Below are positions 36,317 to 45,674 of a stretch of DNA of 64,000 bases, piece after piece. The position numbers and the translations under genes were made by a program. Under the pieces are notes generated by a model. It was not told the DNA's origin and searched no databases. It saw only the letters and a list, made by a program, of their open reading frames with translations. Where the stretch lies: the NCBI RefSeq assembly GCF_014076415.1, contig NZ_CP043568.1, positions 1,178,001 through 1,242,000 of the forward strand, read 5' to 3'. This DNA comes from Comamonas testosteroni. Lineage in GTDB: Bacteria > Pseudomonadota > Gammaproteobacteria > Burkholderiales > Burkholderiaceae_C. Position 1 is the first letter of the stretch, and every line of letters begins with the position of its first letter.

Positions 36317-37000
36317 GTGGAACCTGCTCTAGTCGCTCTGCAGCAAAGGCTGCAACATCAATTTGCCAACCCGGCGCTGCTGCAGCGTGCCATCACGCAC
36401 CGCAGCTTTTCGGCCGACAACAACGAGCGACTGGAGTTTCTGGGCGACTCGGTGCTCAGTCTGGCCATCTCCAGCTTGCTCTATGCCAAGCTGGCTTCCA
36501 TGCCCGAAGGCGATCTCTCGCGTGTTCGGGCCAATCTCGTCAAGGAAGGCACGCTGCACAAGATTGCGCTGAAGCTGCAGCTGCCTGATTTGCTGCGCCT
36601 GGGTGAGGGCGAAGCCAAGTCCGGTGGCAAGCAGCGCCCGTCCATCCTGGCCGATGCCGTGGAGGCGCTGATCGGTGCCGTCTACCTCGATGCCGGCTTT
36701 GCCGCAGGCGAGAAAGTCGTCCACCACCTCTTCGAGGGCGTGGACATCAACCCCCATATGCGTGCGGCCGACAAAGACCCCAAGACCGCACTGCAGGAAT
36801 TGCTACAGGGCAAGCGCATGAAGCTGCCGCAATACCATGTGGTGGAAATCAGTGGCGCGGCGCACAAGCAGACCTTCAAGGTCGAGTGCACGATTGCCGA
36901 ATGGAATATCAGCGCCCAGGGCTCGGGAGCATCCCGTCGCATGGGCGAGCAGGCAGCCGCCGCTGCCTTGCTGGAAAAAGTGAAAGCCAAAAATCCATGA
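36317..37000 (+). CDS. rnc: Ribonuclease III
   Basis: 227 residues from the GTG at 36317. The catalytic signature [17 protein letters not shown] (E40, D44) and the second metal site in [17 protein letters not shown] (D113, E116) are intact. The C-terminal dsRNA-binding domain occupies about 155-225. It cuts double-stranded RNA and the rRNA precursor. The overlap ATGA with era reproduces the E. coli rnc-era-recO order. Confidence 0.97.
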   Translation: MEPALVALQQRLQHQFANPALLQRAITHRSFSADNNERLEFLGDSVLSLAISSLLYAKLASMPEGDLSRVRANLVKEGTLHKIALKLQLPDLLRLGEGEAKSGGKQRPSILADAVEALIGAVYLDAGFAAGEKVVHHLFEGVDINPHMRAADKDPKTALQELLQGKRMKLPQYHVVEISGAAHKQTFKVECTIAEWNISAQGSGASRRMGEQAAAAALLEKVKAKNP

Positions 37001-38100
37001 CCGATGCTGCTAAGAAAAAGATAGCGGGCACCGCAGGTGCAGAAAAAGCCAAGGGCCAAAAAGGCCCCAAGTCTGTGACTACCGATATCAGCGACCCCAG
37101 CCTGGACTACATCAGCGCCATGCTGGCTGCTGCCAAGCCCGGCAGCACGCCGACCGCCATCCGCGACCAGGAAGAGGAGGCTCCGGCGCGCGTCTACGCG
37201 CCCGAAGAGCAGCGCTGCGGCCTGATCGCCATCGTCGGCAAGCCCAATGTGGGCAAGTCCACGCTGATGAACGCACTGGTGGGCCAGAAGATCTCCATCA
37301 CGTCGCGCAAGGCCCAGACTACGCGCCACCGCATCACCGGCATCCGCACCAAGGACGAGACCCAGTTCGTCTTTGTGGATACCCCCGGCTTCCAGACCAA
37401 GCATTCCACCGCCCTGAACAAGTCGCTCAACAAGACCGTGATGGGCGCCATCGGAGATGTGGACCTGATCCTGTTCGTGGTGGAGGCGGGCAGCTTCACG
37501 CTGGCCGATGCCAAGGTGCTGAGCCTGTTCAAGCCCGGCATTCCCACGCTCCTGATCGCCAACAAGCTCGATACCGTGGGTCGCCGCGCCGAGATCGCTC
37601 CCTGGCTGCGCGATATGCAGGAGCGCCATCCTTTTGCCGAGTTCGTGCCCATGTCGGCCAAGAACAAAAAGGATATCGAGCGCATGTATGGCATCTGCGC
37701 CAAATACCTGCCGCAGCAGCCCTGGTTCTACGGCGAGGACGAACTGACCGACCGCAGCGAGAAGTTCCTGGCTTCCGAGACCCTGCGCGAGAAGCTGTTC
37801 CGTTTCACGGGCGACGAGCTGCCCTATACCTCCACCGTGGTCATCGACAAGTTCGAGGAGGAGCCCAGCCCCAAGTTCGGTCGCTTCATGCGCGTTGCCG
37901 CCACCATCGTGGTCGAGCGCGACGGCCACAAGGCCATGGTGATCGGCCAGGGCGGCGAGCGCCTCAAGCGCATCTCCACCGAAACCCGCCAGGAACTGGA
38001 AAAGCTGCTCAACGCCAAGGTGTTCCTGGAAGTCTGGGTCAAGGTCAAGTCCGGCTGGGCCGATGACGAGGCCCGGGTCAAATCCTTCGGCTACGAGTAA
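36997..38100 (+). CDS. era: GTPase Era with N-terminal extension
   Basis: 367 residues, against 301 in E. coli; the extra part is an N-terminal extension of about 70 residues rich in Lys and Ala. G1 GKPNVGKST is at 81-89, G3 DTPGFQT, G4 NKLD. The C-terminal KH domain has [20 protein letters not shown]. Era binds the 3' end of 16S rRNA for 30S maturation. The start at 36997 overlaps the rnc stop, and no later Met precedes the G domain except M42, so the extension is probably real. Confidence 0.95.
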   Translation: MTDAAKKKIAGTAGAEKAKGQKGPKSVTTDISDPSLDYISAMLAAAKPGSTPTAIRDQEEEAPARVYAPEEQRCGLIAIVGKPNVGKSTLMNALVGQKISITSRKAQTTRHRITGIRTKDETQFVFVDTPGFQTKHSTALNKSLNKTVMGAIGDVDLILFVVEAGSFTLADAKVLSLFKPGIPTLLIANKLDTVGRRAEIAPWLRDMQERHPFAEFVPMSAKNKKDIERMYGICAKYLPQQPWFYGEDELTDRSEKFLASETLREKLFRFTGDELPYTSTVVIDKFEEEPSPKFGRFMRVAATIVVERDGHKAMVIGQGGERLKRISTETRQELEKLLNAKVFLEVWVKVKSGWADDEARVKSFGYE

Positions 38101-38120
38101 ACTTTTTTGACCCCCACGCT

Positions 38121-38215
38121 CGCTCACTGCGTGTGCTCGCTGCCCCCGAGGGGACCCTGACCCGGCTTAGGCCGGGTTTTGCCTTGGGGCGGCCCGGCGG
38201 CAAAACCGCCCCCTT
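38121..38215. repeat. GC-rich intergenic repeat with terminator, era-recO gap
   Basis: It holds GCTCGCTGCCCCCGAGGGG, then the terminator, then TTGGGGCGGCCCGGCGG and GGCAAAACCGCCCCC. It shares the CCCCCGAGGGG and GGGGCGGCCC modules with the elements at 1254 and 55281. Confidence 0.55.
38160..38180 (+). terminator. Terminator after era
   Basis: CCCGGC (38161-38166), loop TTAG, GCCGGG, then TTTT. It sits inside the GC-rich repeat. Confidence 0.7.
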
Positions 38216-38244
38216 CACATTCTTGTTGTGGTACGGAGCAATTC

Positions 38245-39024
38245 ATGGCTAGCGCCAAACGCGTCGGCGACGAACCCGCATATATCCTGCACCAGTACGA
38301 CTGGAGCGAATCCAGCCTGATCCTGGAGGTGTTCACGCGCCATCGCGGGCGCGTGGCGCTCGCGGCCAAGGGAGTCAAGCGTCATACCTCCAACTTTCGC
38401 CCCGTGCTGCTGCCGCTGCAGCCGCTCAAGCTCAGCTACACGCTGGGTGCGGAGGGCAATGCCGAGATTCACACGCTCAAGGGCGCGGAATGGGCGGGCG
38501 GCCATGTCATGCCCCAGGGCGATGCACTGTGGTCGGGCATGTACCTGAACGAGCTGCTGCTGCGCCTGCTGGCGCGCGATGATCCGTATGCGGCGCTGTT
38601 CGACATCTATGCCGGTGTGGTGCGCGTGCTGGCAGGCCAGCATGGCGGTACTACCGAGGCCATCGAACCCGTGCTGCGCGCCTTCGAGCTGGTGCTGCTG
38701 CGCGAACTCGGTCACCTGCCCGATCTGAGGCAGGAAAGCGCCACACTCAGCCAGGTCAACAGTGTTTTTCGCTACACCCTGGTGGCCGACGGTGGCCTGC
38801 GCCAGGCCGCAGGCTACGAACGCGCGGCGCTGACCGGCCTGCAGTGGCAGGGCATAGAGCTGGCGCTGCAGGCCGAGCAGCCATTTCCGCGAACCCTGAA
38901 CGCGCTGGCCGAGCCCGAAGTGGCCCAGGCCCTGAAGCCGCAATTGCGCCATCTTCTGCAATACCATTGCGGCTCAACCATGCTGCGCACCCGCCAGCTG
39001 ATGATGGATCTGCAATCGCTATGA
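38245..39024 (+). CDS. recO: DNA repair protein RecO
   Basis: 259 residues from the ATG at 38245. The N-terminal OB fold is seen in [20 protein letters not shown] and [20 protein letters not shown]; the helical domain contains [15 protein letters not shown] and [15 protein letters not shown]. It loads RecA on SSB-coated DNA with RecR. Its stop overlaps the pdxJ start (ATGA). Confidence 0.95.
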   Translation: MASAKRVGDEPAYILHQYDWSESSLILEVFTRHRGRVALAAKGVKRHTSNFRPVLLPLQPLKLSYTLGAEGNAEIHTLKGAEWAGGHVMPQGDALWSGMYLNELLLRLLARDDPYAALFDIYAGVVRVLAGQHGGTTEAIEPVLRAFELVLLRELGHLPDLRQESATLSQVNSVFRYTLVADGGLRQAAGYERAALTGLQWQGIELALQAEQPFPRTLNALAEPEVAQALKPQLRHLLQYHCGSTMLRTRQLMMDLQSL

Positions 39025-39794
39025 ATACCTCTGCCTCCCCCCGCACCGCGCTTTCGGTCAATGTCAACAAGGTGGCGCTGCTGCGCAATACCCGCCATCT
39101 GGGCATTCCATCGGTGACGCGTGCGGCGCAGATCTGCCTTGAAGCGGGAGCGCAGGGCATCACCATTCACCCGCGTCCCGATGAGCGCCATATCCGTGCG
39201 CAGGATGTGTTCGAGCTGCACGAGCTGCTCAAGAACTGGCCTGAGGCCGAATTCAATATCGAAGGCAATCCCACGCAGAACCTGATGGATTTCATCCGCC
39301 AGACGCGTCCGCATCAGGCCACCTTCGTGCCCGACAGCGAAGACCAGTTCACCAGCGACCATGGCTGGAGCTTTCCCCAGGATGCCGAGCGCCTCAAGCC
39401 GCTGATTGCCGAATGCAAGGCGCTGGGCGTGCGCGTGAGCCTGTTCATGGACCCCATTCCCGAGCAGATGGCGGCTGCCAAGGCCGTCGGCGCCGACCGC
39501 GTGGAGCTCTACACCGAGCCTTTTGCCGCCAACTGGGGCAAGTCCGGGCAGGAGCAGCAACTGCAAGCCTATGCCATGGCCGCCCAGGCCGCGCTGGATG
39601 CGGGCCTGGGCATCAATGCCGGCCATGACCTGAACCGCGACAATCTGGCCGTCTTTGTAGCCCGGGTGCCCGGTCTGGCCGAAGTCTCCATCGGCCATGC
39701 CCTGATCGCCGATGCACTGGAGCTGGGCTATTCCGAGACCGTCAAGGCCTACCAGGCCTGCATCGACTCTGGCATGGCACAGAAGAAGTCCTGA
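39021..39794 (+). CDS. pdxJ: Pyridoxine 5'-phosphate synthase
   Basis: 257 residues, with [53 protein letters not shown] and GHDLNRDNL, all typical PdxJ blocks of the TIM barrel. It makes pyridoxine phosphate from deoxyxylulose 5-phosphate and aminoacetone phosphate. The start is the ATG in the overlap with recO; the upstream extension of that frame is the recO shadow. Confidence 0.97.
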   Translation: MNTSASPRTALSVNVNKVALLRNTRHLGIPSVTRAAQICLEAGAQGITIHPRPDERHIRAQDVFELHELLKNWPEAEFNIEGNPTQNLMDFIRQTRPHQATFVPDSEDQFTSDHGWSFPQDAERLKPLIAECKALGVRVSLFMDPIPEQMAAAKAVGADRVELYTEPFAANWGKSGQEQQLQAYAMAAQAALDAGLGINAGHDLNRDNLAVFVARVPGLAEVSIGHALIADALELGYSETVKAYQACIDSGMAQKKS

Positions 39795-39841
39795 AAATAT
39801 AGCTTTCAACGCTTGGTAGATAAGCGCTTGCAGCATTTTTC
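39795..39841. repeat. Intergenic palindromic repeat, copy 4
   Basis: TATAGCTTTCAACGCTTGGT followed by AGATAAGCGCTTGCAGCA and a T-run, starting a few bases after the pdxJ stop. Confidence 0.55.
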
Positions 39842-39858
39842 TCTATAAGGAGCCAGGG

Positions 39859-40254
39859 ATGATCTACGGCATCGGAACCGATATCTGCGATGTGCGCCGC
39901 ATACGCGCAAGCCTGGAAAAGCATGGCGAGCGTTTTGCCCGCAAGGTTCTGGCCGATGGCGAATTGGCGACCTGGAAGGCGCGCAGCGAGCGCTGGCCCG
40001 AACGAGGCATCCGCTATATGGCCACGCGCTTTTCTGCCAAGGAAGCGTTCAGCAAGGCCGTGGGAATGGGCATGGTCATGCCCATGACCTGGCGCCATTG
40101 CGAAGTCATCAAGCTGCCCAGCGGCCAGCCTGCGATTCGTCTGCATGGCGAACTCAAGGAATGGTTTGAGAAGAACAATCTGACGGCCCATCTTTCAGTC
40201 ACCGATGAGTCCGACTATGCAGCCAGCTTTTGCGTGGTCGAAAGAAAAGAATGA
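39859..40254 (+). CDS. acpS: Holo-[acyl-carrier-protein] synthase
   Basis: 131 residues. The Mg/CoA-binding residues are D8 ([11 protein letters not shown]) and E62 ([14 protein letters not shown]). It transfers phosphopantetheine from CoA to Ser37 of the AcpP encoded at 27297-27536. AGGAGC lies upstream. The pdxJ-acpS pair is the standard arrangement. Confidence 0.97.
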   Translation: MIYGIGTDICDVRRIRASLEKHGERFARKVLADGELATWKARSERWPERGIRYMATRFSAKEAFSKAVGMGMVMPMTWRHCEVIKLPSGQPAIRLHGELKEWFEKNNLTAHLSVTDESDYAASFCVVERKE

Positions 40255-40305
40255 AATATGGTGCTGGCGCTTAATGGATAAGCGCTAGTAGCTATCAAAA
40301 ACAAA
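40254..40305. repeat. Intergenic palindromic repeat, copy 5
   Basis: Contains GCTGGCGCTTAATGGATAAG (40263-40282) followed by CGCTAGTAGCTATCAAAA. The right half repeats copy 2. It overlaps the acpS stop codon. Confidence 0.6.
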
Positions 40306-40312
40306 GTACATC

Positions 40313-41407
40313 ATGAGCATGCACGCCCCTCTCATCATCGATATTGCAGGTACATCGCTGACCGATGTGGACCGCGCACGCCTGGCCCATCCTCTGGTGG
40401 GTGGCATCATTCTCTTCAAGCGTAACTGGGAGGACCGCAGCGCGCTGGTCCAGCTGTGCGCCGATATCAAGGCCGTCAAGCCCGACCTGCTGATCAGCGT
40501 GGACCATGAGGGCGGCCGCGTGCAGCGCTTTCGCACCGATGGCTTCACGCATATTCCGCCGATGCGCGCCTTTGGCGAGATGTGGATGGATGACGGCGGC
40601 AAGGGCAGGAAGTACCGCGAAGGCAGTGGCGCCATGCGTGCCATGAACGCCGCCACGGCCGCCGGTTATGTGCTGGGGACGGAGCTGCGCGCCTGCGGTG
40701 TGGATTTCAGCTTCACGCCCGTGCTGGATCTGGATTATGGCGAATCCTCGGTCATCGGTGACCGCAGCTTTCACCGCGACCCGCGCGTGGTGGCAGCCCT
40801 GGCCAGGAGCCTGATGCACGGCCTGTTGCAGGCCGGCATGGGCAACTGCGGCAAGCATTTCCCCGGTCACGGCTTTGTCAAGGCGGACTCGCATGTGGAC
40901 ATTCCCGTCGACAAGCGCAGCCTGACGGCCATTCTCGACGAAGACGCTGCCCCCTATCCCTGGCTGTCCAGCGTGCTCACCGCCGTCATGCCTGCCCATG
41001 TGATCTACCCCAAGGTGGACAAGCGCCCGGCAGGCTTCAGCGAAAAATGGCTCAAGGACATCCTGCGTGCTCGCTTGCGCTATGACGGTGCCATCTTCAG
41101 CGACGACCTCAGCATGGAGGGCGCGCGCCGTATCGGTGGCGAGCTCATCAGCTACACCGATGCTGCGTTGACGGCCCTGAATGCGGGCTGCGACATGGTG
41201 CTGCTGTGCAACCAGAGCCTGGGTCTGGGCGAGCATGTGGATGAGTTGCTGGACGGCATGGACGCTGCGCTGCGCGATGGCCGCTGGGTGCCCGATATCG
41301 ACTCCGAATCGCGCCGTGTCTCGTTGCTGCCCGATACCGAACCCCAGGCCTGGGAGGATCTGATGCGCCAGCCGGCCTATCTGCAGGCGCTGGATCTGTT
41401 GCCCTAG
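40313..41407 (+). CDS. nagZ: Beta-N-acetylhexosaminidase NagZ
   Basis: A 364-residue GH3 enzyme without a signal peptide, so cytoplasmic. Conserved parts are VDHEGGRVQRF, the KHFPGHG loop (H186, acid/base) and the nucleophile D264 in IFSDDLSMEGA. It removes GlcNAc from anhydromuropeptides in cell-wall recycling and can affect AmpC induction. It is the last gene of the lepA-to-nagZ run and is followed by a strong terminator. Confidence 0.96.
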   Translation: MSMHAPLIIDIAGTSLTDVDRARLAHPLVGGIILFKRNWEDRSALVQLCADIKAVKPDLLISVDHEGGRVQRFRTDGFTHIPPMRAFGEMWMDDGGKGRKYREGSGAMRAMNAATAAGYVLGTELRACGVDFSFTPVLDLDYGESSVIGDRSFHRDPRVVAALARSLMHGLLQAGMGNCGKHFPGHGFVKADSHVDIPVDKRSLTAILDEDAAPYPWLSSVLTAVMPAHVIYPKVDKRPAGFSEKWLKDILRARLRYDGAIFSDDLSMEGARRIGGELISYTDAALTALNAGCDMVLLCNQSLGLGEHVDELLDGMDAALRDGRWVPDIDSESRRVSLLPDTEPQAWEDLMRQPAYLQALDLLP

Positions 41408-41429
41408 ACGGTACTGGGCCGACCCCGCC

Positions 41430-41467
41430 ATCCGCTGCCTTTGACGCAAGGGCAGCGGATTTTTTTA
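41430..41467 (+). terminator. Terminator after nagZ
   Basis: ATCCGCTGCC (41430-41439) pairs perfectly with GGCAGCGGAT (41451-41460), followed by six T. Confidence 0.9.
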
Positions 41468-41599
41468 TGTCTTTCGAAGGCCGGGCAGGGCGCTGCCGGC
41501 ATTTAAGTCTGGCCTCAGCTAGCCGGCTTAGGGTGTGCTCAGAAGCCTGGCAGCGGCATCACCGCTGCGCCAGTTGTTCATGAATCACCGAAAGCCTGC

Positions 41600-43372
41600 A
41601 TGAATTCCAAGAGCCCGGGACTTGAGTCCTGCAAACACCGGCCAGGCGTGCTGCGCCAGGCCTTTACCCTGACCCGGCCCTATTTCCAGTCCAAGGAGAA
41701 ATGGAGGGCCTGGGGGCTGCTGGCCGCCATCGTAGGCCTCAATCTCGCCGCAGTGTTCATGCTGGTGCAGATCAATGAATGGAACCGTGTGTTCTACGAC
41801 GCATTGCAGAACAAGCAGGCCGAGGTGTTCTGGCAGCAGCTATGGCGCTTTCTCTGGCTGGCCCTGGTGTATATCGTCATCGCGGTCTACAAGTTCTATC
41901 TGACGCAGTTGCTGCAGCTCAACTGGCGGCGCTGGCTGACCGAGCACATATTGCAGCGCTGGCTGTCGGCCAAGGCGTTCTACCGGCTGGAGCTGGGGCG
42001 CTATGGCGTGGACGGCAATGCCAAGGCCCCCGACAACCCCGACCAGCGGATTCAGGAGGACCTGAATCTCTTCACCACCTATACCGTGTCGCTGTCCATG
42101 GGGCTGCTGAATGCGGCCGTCACCTTTGTGAGCTTCGTCGGCATTCTGTGGAGCCTGAGTTCCGTCGTCGATATCGGTCTGCCGGCCCTGTTCGGCGGCG
42201 GACAGCTGCAGATTTCCGGCTTCATGGTCTGGATGGCGGTACTGTATTGTCTGGTCGGCAGTGCGATCACCTTCTGGATCGGCAAGCCTCAGGTCCGTCT
42301 CAACAACCGTCAGCAGCAGCTGGAGGCCAATTTCCGCCACCACCTGATCCGCGTGCGCGAGCATGCCGAAGCCATCGCCCTGGACGGTGGCGAGCGCGTC
42401 GAGGGAGCGCAGATCGGCCTGCGTTTTGGCGACGCTCTGAGCAACTACCTGAACCTGATCAAGAAGCAGAAGAGCCTGGGCTGGTTTACCAATTTCTTCG
42501 GCCAGGCCGCGGTGGTCTTCCCTTTCATCATTGCGGCGCCGCGCTTTTTCAGCGGCGCCATCCAGCTGGGTCAGCTCATGCAGATAGGCTCCGCCTTCAA
42601 TCAGGTGCAGGATTCGCTGAGCTGGATCGTCAACAACTACTCCGATATCGCTGCCTGGCGGGCCACGACTGAGCGTCTGGCGGGATTTGACGAGAGCTTG
42701 CGCGAGCAGGAAGACAGTCAGGCCGGTGTGCAGCTCGTGCCGTCGGCCCAGTTGCAGACCCGGGCTCTCGATGTGTTCCTGCCCGCAGGCGGTCGCATCG
42801 TGACGGATGCCAGCCTTGAGATACGGCCGGGCCAGAGGTTGCTGATCAGCGGGCCTTCGGGCAGCGGCAAGTCCACCTTGCTGCGGGCGCTTGCTGGCAT
42901 CTGGCCCTATGCGCGAGGCCAGGTGCAGCGGCCTCTGGACGCGATGTTCATTCCTCAGCGCCCCTATTTTCCCGACGGCAGCCTGCGCGATGCCCTGGCC
43001 TATCCGGAGCCGGCGGCAAGCTACAGCGACGCCGAGCTCAAGCAGGTCTTGCGCGAGGCGCAGCTGCCGCAGCTGCAGGAGCGGCTGGACAGCCAGGCGG
43101 CCTGGAACAGCAGCCTGTCGGGGGGAGAGCTGCAGCGGCTGTCCGTGGCGCGAGTCTTGCTCAAGCGTCCGGCCTGGGTGTTTGCGGACGAGGCCACGAG
43201 TGCACTGGACAATGCTGCCGAAGCACAGATCTACAGCCGGCTGGTGCAGCTGGTGCAGGGCAGAGGCGGGGCGCTGGTCTCGGTGGCCCACCGCGACAGC
43301 GTGACGGAATTCCACACAGCCCGCTGGTTGCTGCAGCCGCAGCAAGAGGTCCGGGAGGCTGTACTGCCCTAG
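41600..43372 (+). CDS. ABC transporter with fused SbmA/BacA-like membrane domain and ATPase (YddA type)
   Basis: 590 residues. The membrane half (about 1-370) has segments near 38-58, 83-105, 165-185, 205-230 and 300-320, and the SbmA/BacA-like block LNWRRWLTEHILQRWLS. The C-terminal ATPase has Walker A GPSGSGKST (about 418-426), signature LSGGELQRL (about 506) and Walker B WVFADEATSALD (about 526). In E. coli YddA and the vitamin B12/BacA-like proteins of this group export or import peptides or cobalamin. The substrate here is unknown. It stands alone, with a terminator upstream and 121 bases before pfk. Confidence 0.9.
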   Translation: MNSKSPGLESCKHRPGVLRQAFTLTRPYFQSKEKWRAWGLLAAIVGLNLAAVFMLVQINEWNRVFYDALQNKQAEVFWQQLWRFLWLALVYIVIAVYKFYLTQLLQLNWRRWLTEHILQRWLSAKAFYRLELGRYGVDGNAKAPDNPDQRIQEDLNLFTTYTVSLSMGLLNAAVTFVSFVGILWSLSSVVDIGLPALFGGGQLQISGFMVWMAVLYCLVGSAITFWIGKPQVRLNNRQQQLEANFRHHLIRVREHAEAIALDGGERVEGAQIGLRFGDALSNYLNLIKKQKSLGWFTNFFGQAAVVFPFIIAAPRFFSGAIQLGQLMQIGSAFNQVQDSLSWIVNNYSDIAAWRATTERLAGFDESLREQEDSQAGVQLVPSAQLQTRALDVFLPAGGRIVTDASLEIRPGQRLLISGPSGSGKSTLLRALAGIWPYARGQVQRPLDAMFIPQRPYFPDGSLRDALAYPEPAASYSDAELKQVLREAQLPQLQERLDSQAAWNSSLSGGELQRLSVARVLLKRPAWVFADEATSALDNAAEAQIYSRLVQLVQGRGGALVSVAHRDSVTEFHTARWLLQPQQEVREAVLP

Positions 43373-43493
43373 AGCCGCTGAAGCAGGTGGGGTCGGGGAC
43401 AAGCAGTCTCAACTGCGGTGCAGGCCTGGGAGGCTTTGGCAGCGACTTTCTCGTGGGATGATGTGCACTCGAGAATCTTTGGAGAGCGAGCCC

Positions 43494-44549
43494 ATGCGCG
43501 TTGGTGTGCTGACCGGTGGCGGCGATTGCCCCGGCCTCAATGCGGTGATCCGTGCGGTCACCAAGTCCCTGATCAACCATGGCCAGTGCGAGGTGCTGGG
43601 CATTGCCGACGGCTTTGAAGGGCTGATGGATGCGAGCCCGCGCGTCAGAGCTCTGAGCTGGGACGAGGTCAGCGGCATTTTGCATATTGGCGGCACGATC
43701 CTGGGCACCAGCAACAGCGCCAACCCGCTGCGCGATGCGGCCACGCTGGCCCAGGTGGGGCGCAATGTCAAGGCGCTGGCACTGGATGTGGTGGTCGCCA
43801 TCGGCGGCGACGGCACCATGAGTCTGGCCCACGGCCTGGCACAGGTCGGCCTGCAATGCGTGGGGGTGCCCAAGACCATCGATAACGACATTGCCAACTG
43901 CGAGCGCAGCTTCGGCTTCGATACGGCCGTGGCCACGGTGACCGAAAGCCTGCGCCGCATCGAGAGCACGGCCATGAGCCACCACCGAGTGATGATCGTG
44001 GAGACCATGGGCCGCCACGCGGGCTGGCTGGCGCTGGAGTCCGGTATCGCCGGTGCCGCCGACATCATCTTGCTGCCCGAGATCGATTACGACCTGCAGT
44101 CCATCATCAAGGTCTGTCAGGAGCGTGAGCGGCGTCAGCGCTACACCATCATCTGTATCGGCGAGGGGGCCAAGGAAAGCGGCCAGAGCCTGACGGTGCG
44201 TGAACGGATTGCGCACAGTCCCGACCCCGTGCGCCTGGGCGGCGTCGGCCATGTGCTGCGCGAGCGCCTGCAACCCCATCTCCAGAGCGAGGTGCGCACC
44301 ACGGTGCTGGGCCATGTGCAGCGCGGCGGCGATCCGACGCCGTTTGACAGGGTGCTGGCCACGCAGTTCGGCCACCATGCGGCGCAACTGGTGCTGGGCG
44401 GCCAGCTGGGCCATATGGTCACGCTGCAGAACGGCCGCATCGGCAGTGTGGCGATTGCCGATGTGGCCAATACCCAGCGCACCGTGCCGCTGGACAGCCC
44501 GCTGCTGACCATGGCGCGCGATATCGGAATTTGCTTCGGCGAGGCCTGA
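43494..44549 (+). CDS. 6-phosphofructokinase, group III-like
   Basis: 351 residues from the ATG at 43494 (MRVGVLTGGGDCPGLNAVIR). The phosphoryl-donor site is GGDGT (104-108), with Gly107 where PPi-dependent enzymes have Asp. The substrate loop is PKTIDND (126-132), with Lys127, found in PPi-dependent and group III enzymes in place of Gly; D130 is the likely base. MGRHAGWLALESG and GHVQRGGDPTPFDRVLA complete the sugar-phosphate site. The combination suggests ATP use in a group III (mixed) PFK. It phosphorylates fructose 6-phosphate. It is not in an operon with other glycolytic genes. Confidence 0.9.
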   Translation: MRVGVLTGGGDCPGLNAVIRAVTKSLINHGQCEVLGIADGFEGLMDASPRVRALSWDEVSGILHIGGTILGTSNSANPLRDAATLAQVGRNVKALALDVVVAIGGDGTMSLAHGLAQVGLQCVGVPKTIDNDIANCERSFGFDTAVATVTESLRRIESTAMSHHRVMIVETMGRHAGWLALESGIAGAADIILLPEIDYDLQSIIKVCQERERRQRYTIICIGEGAKESGQSLTVRERIAHSPDPVRLGGVGHVLRERLQPHLQSEVRTTVLGHVQRGGDPTPFDRVLATQFGHHAAQLVLGGQLGHMVTLQNGRIGSVAIADVANTQRTVPLDSPLLTMARDIGICFGEA

Positions 44550-44603
44550 GCTGCGCTAAGGTGTGAGCCTGCGCGCACTTTCGGCGCGCCGGAGAAATTC
44601 AGC

Positions 44604-45074
44604 ATGGACCGACATGAAGAAGCCGTGATGCAGCTGCTCACGGCCAACGGTGAGACTTTTGTGGCCCCCAAGTACGAGGTGGCCGATGGCTGGCAATGCC
44701 CGGCCTTCGTGGCATTGCGCCCGGCTCGTCGCCAGGTCTATGTGGTCGAGGTATCGGCTTCCGGCTATCCGCTGGCGCTGGTCAACCGTCTCAACGAGCG
44801 GGTCGAGAAATGGTATGCCCCGCTGCTTTCGCAGCTGCACGGCCTGGGCATCACGCAGCCCGACTGGGAGATCGCCTGCCTGGTATTTGTGCGCAGCGAT
44901 CAGATCGACTGGCTCAAGGAACGCGTCAAGGACTTGAGCGGCGTTCATGTGCTCGGCCTGGAGCAGGCCAGCAGCCCCTGGGTCTGGGACGATGCGGTCT
45001 GGACTTCCGAGATGCGGTTCGACGCGGGAAGTATTCCGCAGCGTGGGGGCAAGGCCGTCGGTCTGACGCATTGA
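44604..45074 (+). CDS. Hypothetical protein downstream of phosphofructokinase
   Basis: 156 residues, soluble, no signal peptide. It begins MDRHEEAVMQLLTANGETFV and contains FVALRPARRQVYVVEVSASG. That stretch resembles the core strand pair of small nuclease-like folds, but no full catalytic motif can be made out. It starts 54 bases after pfk. Family not recognised. Confidence 0.7.
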   Translation: MDRHEEAVMQLLTANGETFVAPKYEVADGWQCPAFVALRPARRQVYVVEVSASGYPLALVNRLNERVEKWYAPLLSQLHGLGITQPDWEIACLVFVRSDQIDWLKERVKDLSGVHVLGLEQASSPWVWDDAVWTSEMRFDAGSIPQRGGKAVGLTH

Positions 45075-45188
45075 TGTCATCTGGATATTTCCATGAAATT
45101 GGCCTCAATCCATTTTTATGGAGGCTTTTTTTGCTATCAATGTGATAGTTTTAAAAGCCATGAACACCACTCGCTTGCAGGTAGGCAG

Positions 45189-45542
45189 ATGACTCTTTTC
45201 CGAATTCTGATCGCGGCGGCTTTGACCGCCTGCGCCGCTGCCGTCCAGGCTGCTGACTGGCAGATCTGCGATCTCAAGGTGCAGGTGCGAGAAAAGCAAA
45301 GCGGTGGTCGTGCGTTGCAGACCCGCGTGCTCGAAGCCAAAGCCAGCGGCGATGCCGAGTGTCCGCAACCGGGCACGGCGCTGAGCTTCAGGCCAGAAAC
45401 GGTGGACTATCAAAGCGAGCTGCCGCGCAGGCAGTGGCCCAGTCCTGGCGCAGCCGTGACGGTACGCTACCGCTATCTGGACGGGCAATGCAAGAATCGC
45501 GGTGCCTGCCGCATCGAGCATTACTCGCCGATGCCGCACTGA
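45189..45542 (+). CDS. Small secreted protein of unknown function
   Basis: 117 residues from the ATG at 45189. Residues 1-22 form a signal peptide (LFRILIAAALTACAAAVQA, cleavage before ADWQ). The mature part has four Cys (CDL, ECP, QCKNRGAC), likely in two disulfides, and the conserved-looking end GACRIEHYSPMPH. The frame is open to 45093 but without a better start. Periplasmic or outer location inferred. Confidence 0.7.
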   Translation: MTLFRILIAAALTACAAAVQAADWQICDLKVQVREKQSGGRALQTRVLEAKASGDAECPQPGTALSFRPETVDYQSELPRRQWPSPGAAVTVRYRYLDGQCKNRGACRIEHYSPMPH

Positions 45543-45674
45543 ATCTTCAATCAGCCGCGCCATGCGCTTCATAGCTCGGCGCTGAAAGCGGCTGAATTGC
45601 CAAGCCGCAGCCAGGAAAGGGTTACCTGCTCGCCTATGATCGGGTGCTTGGCCCCATATATGCAGGATGCAACC

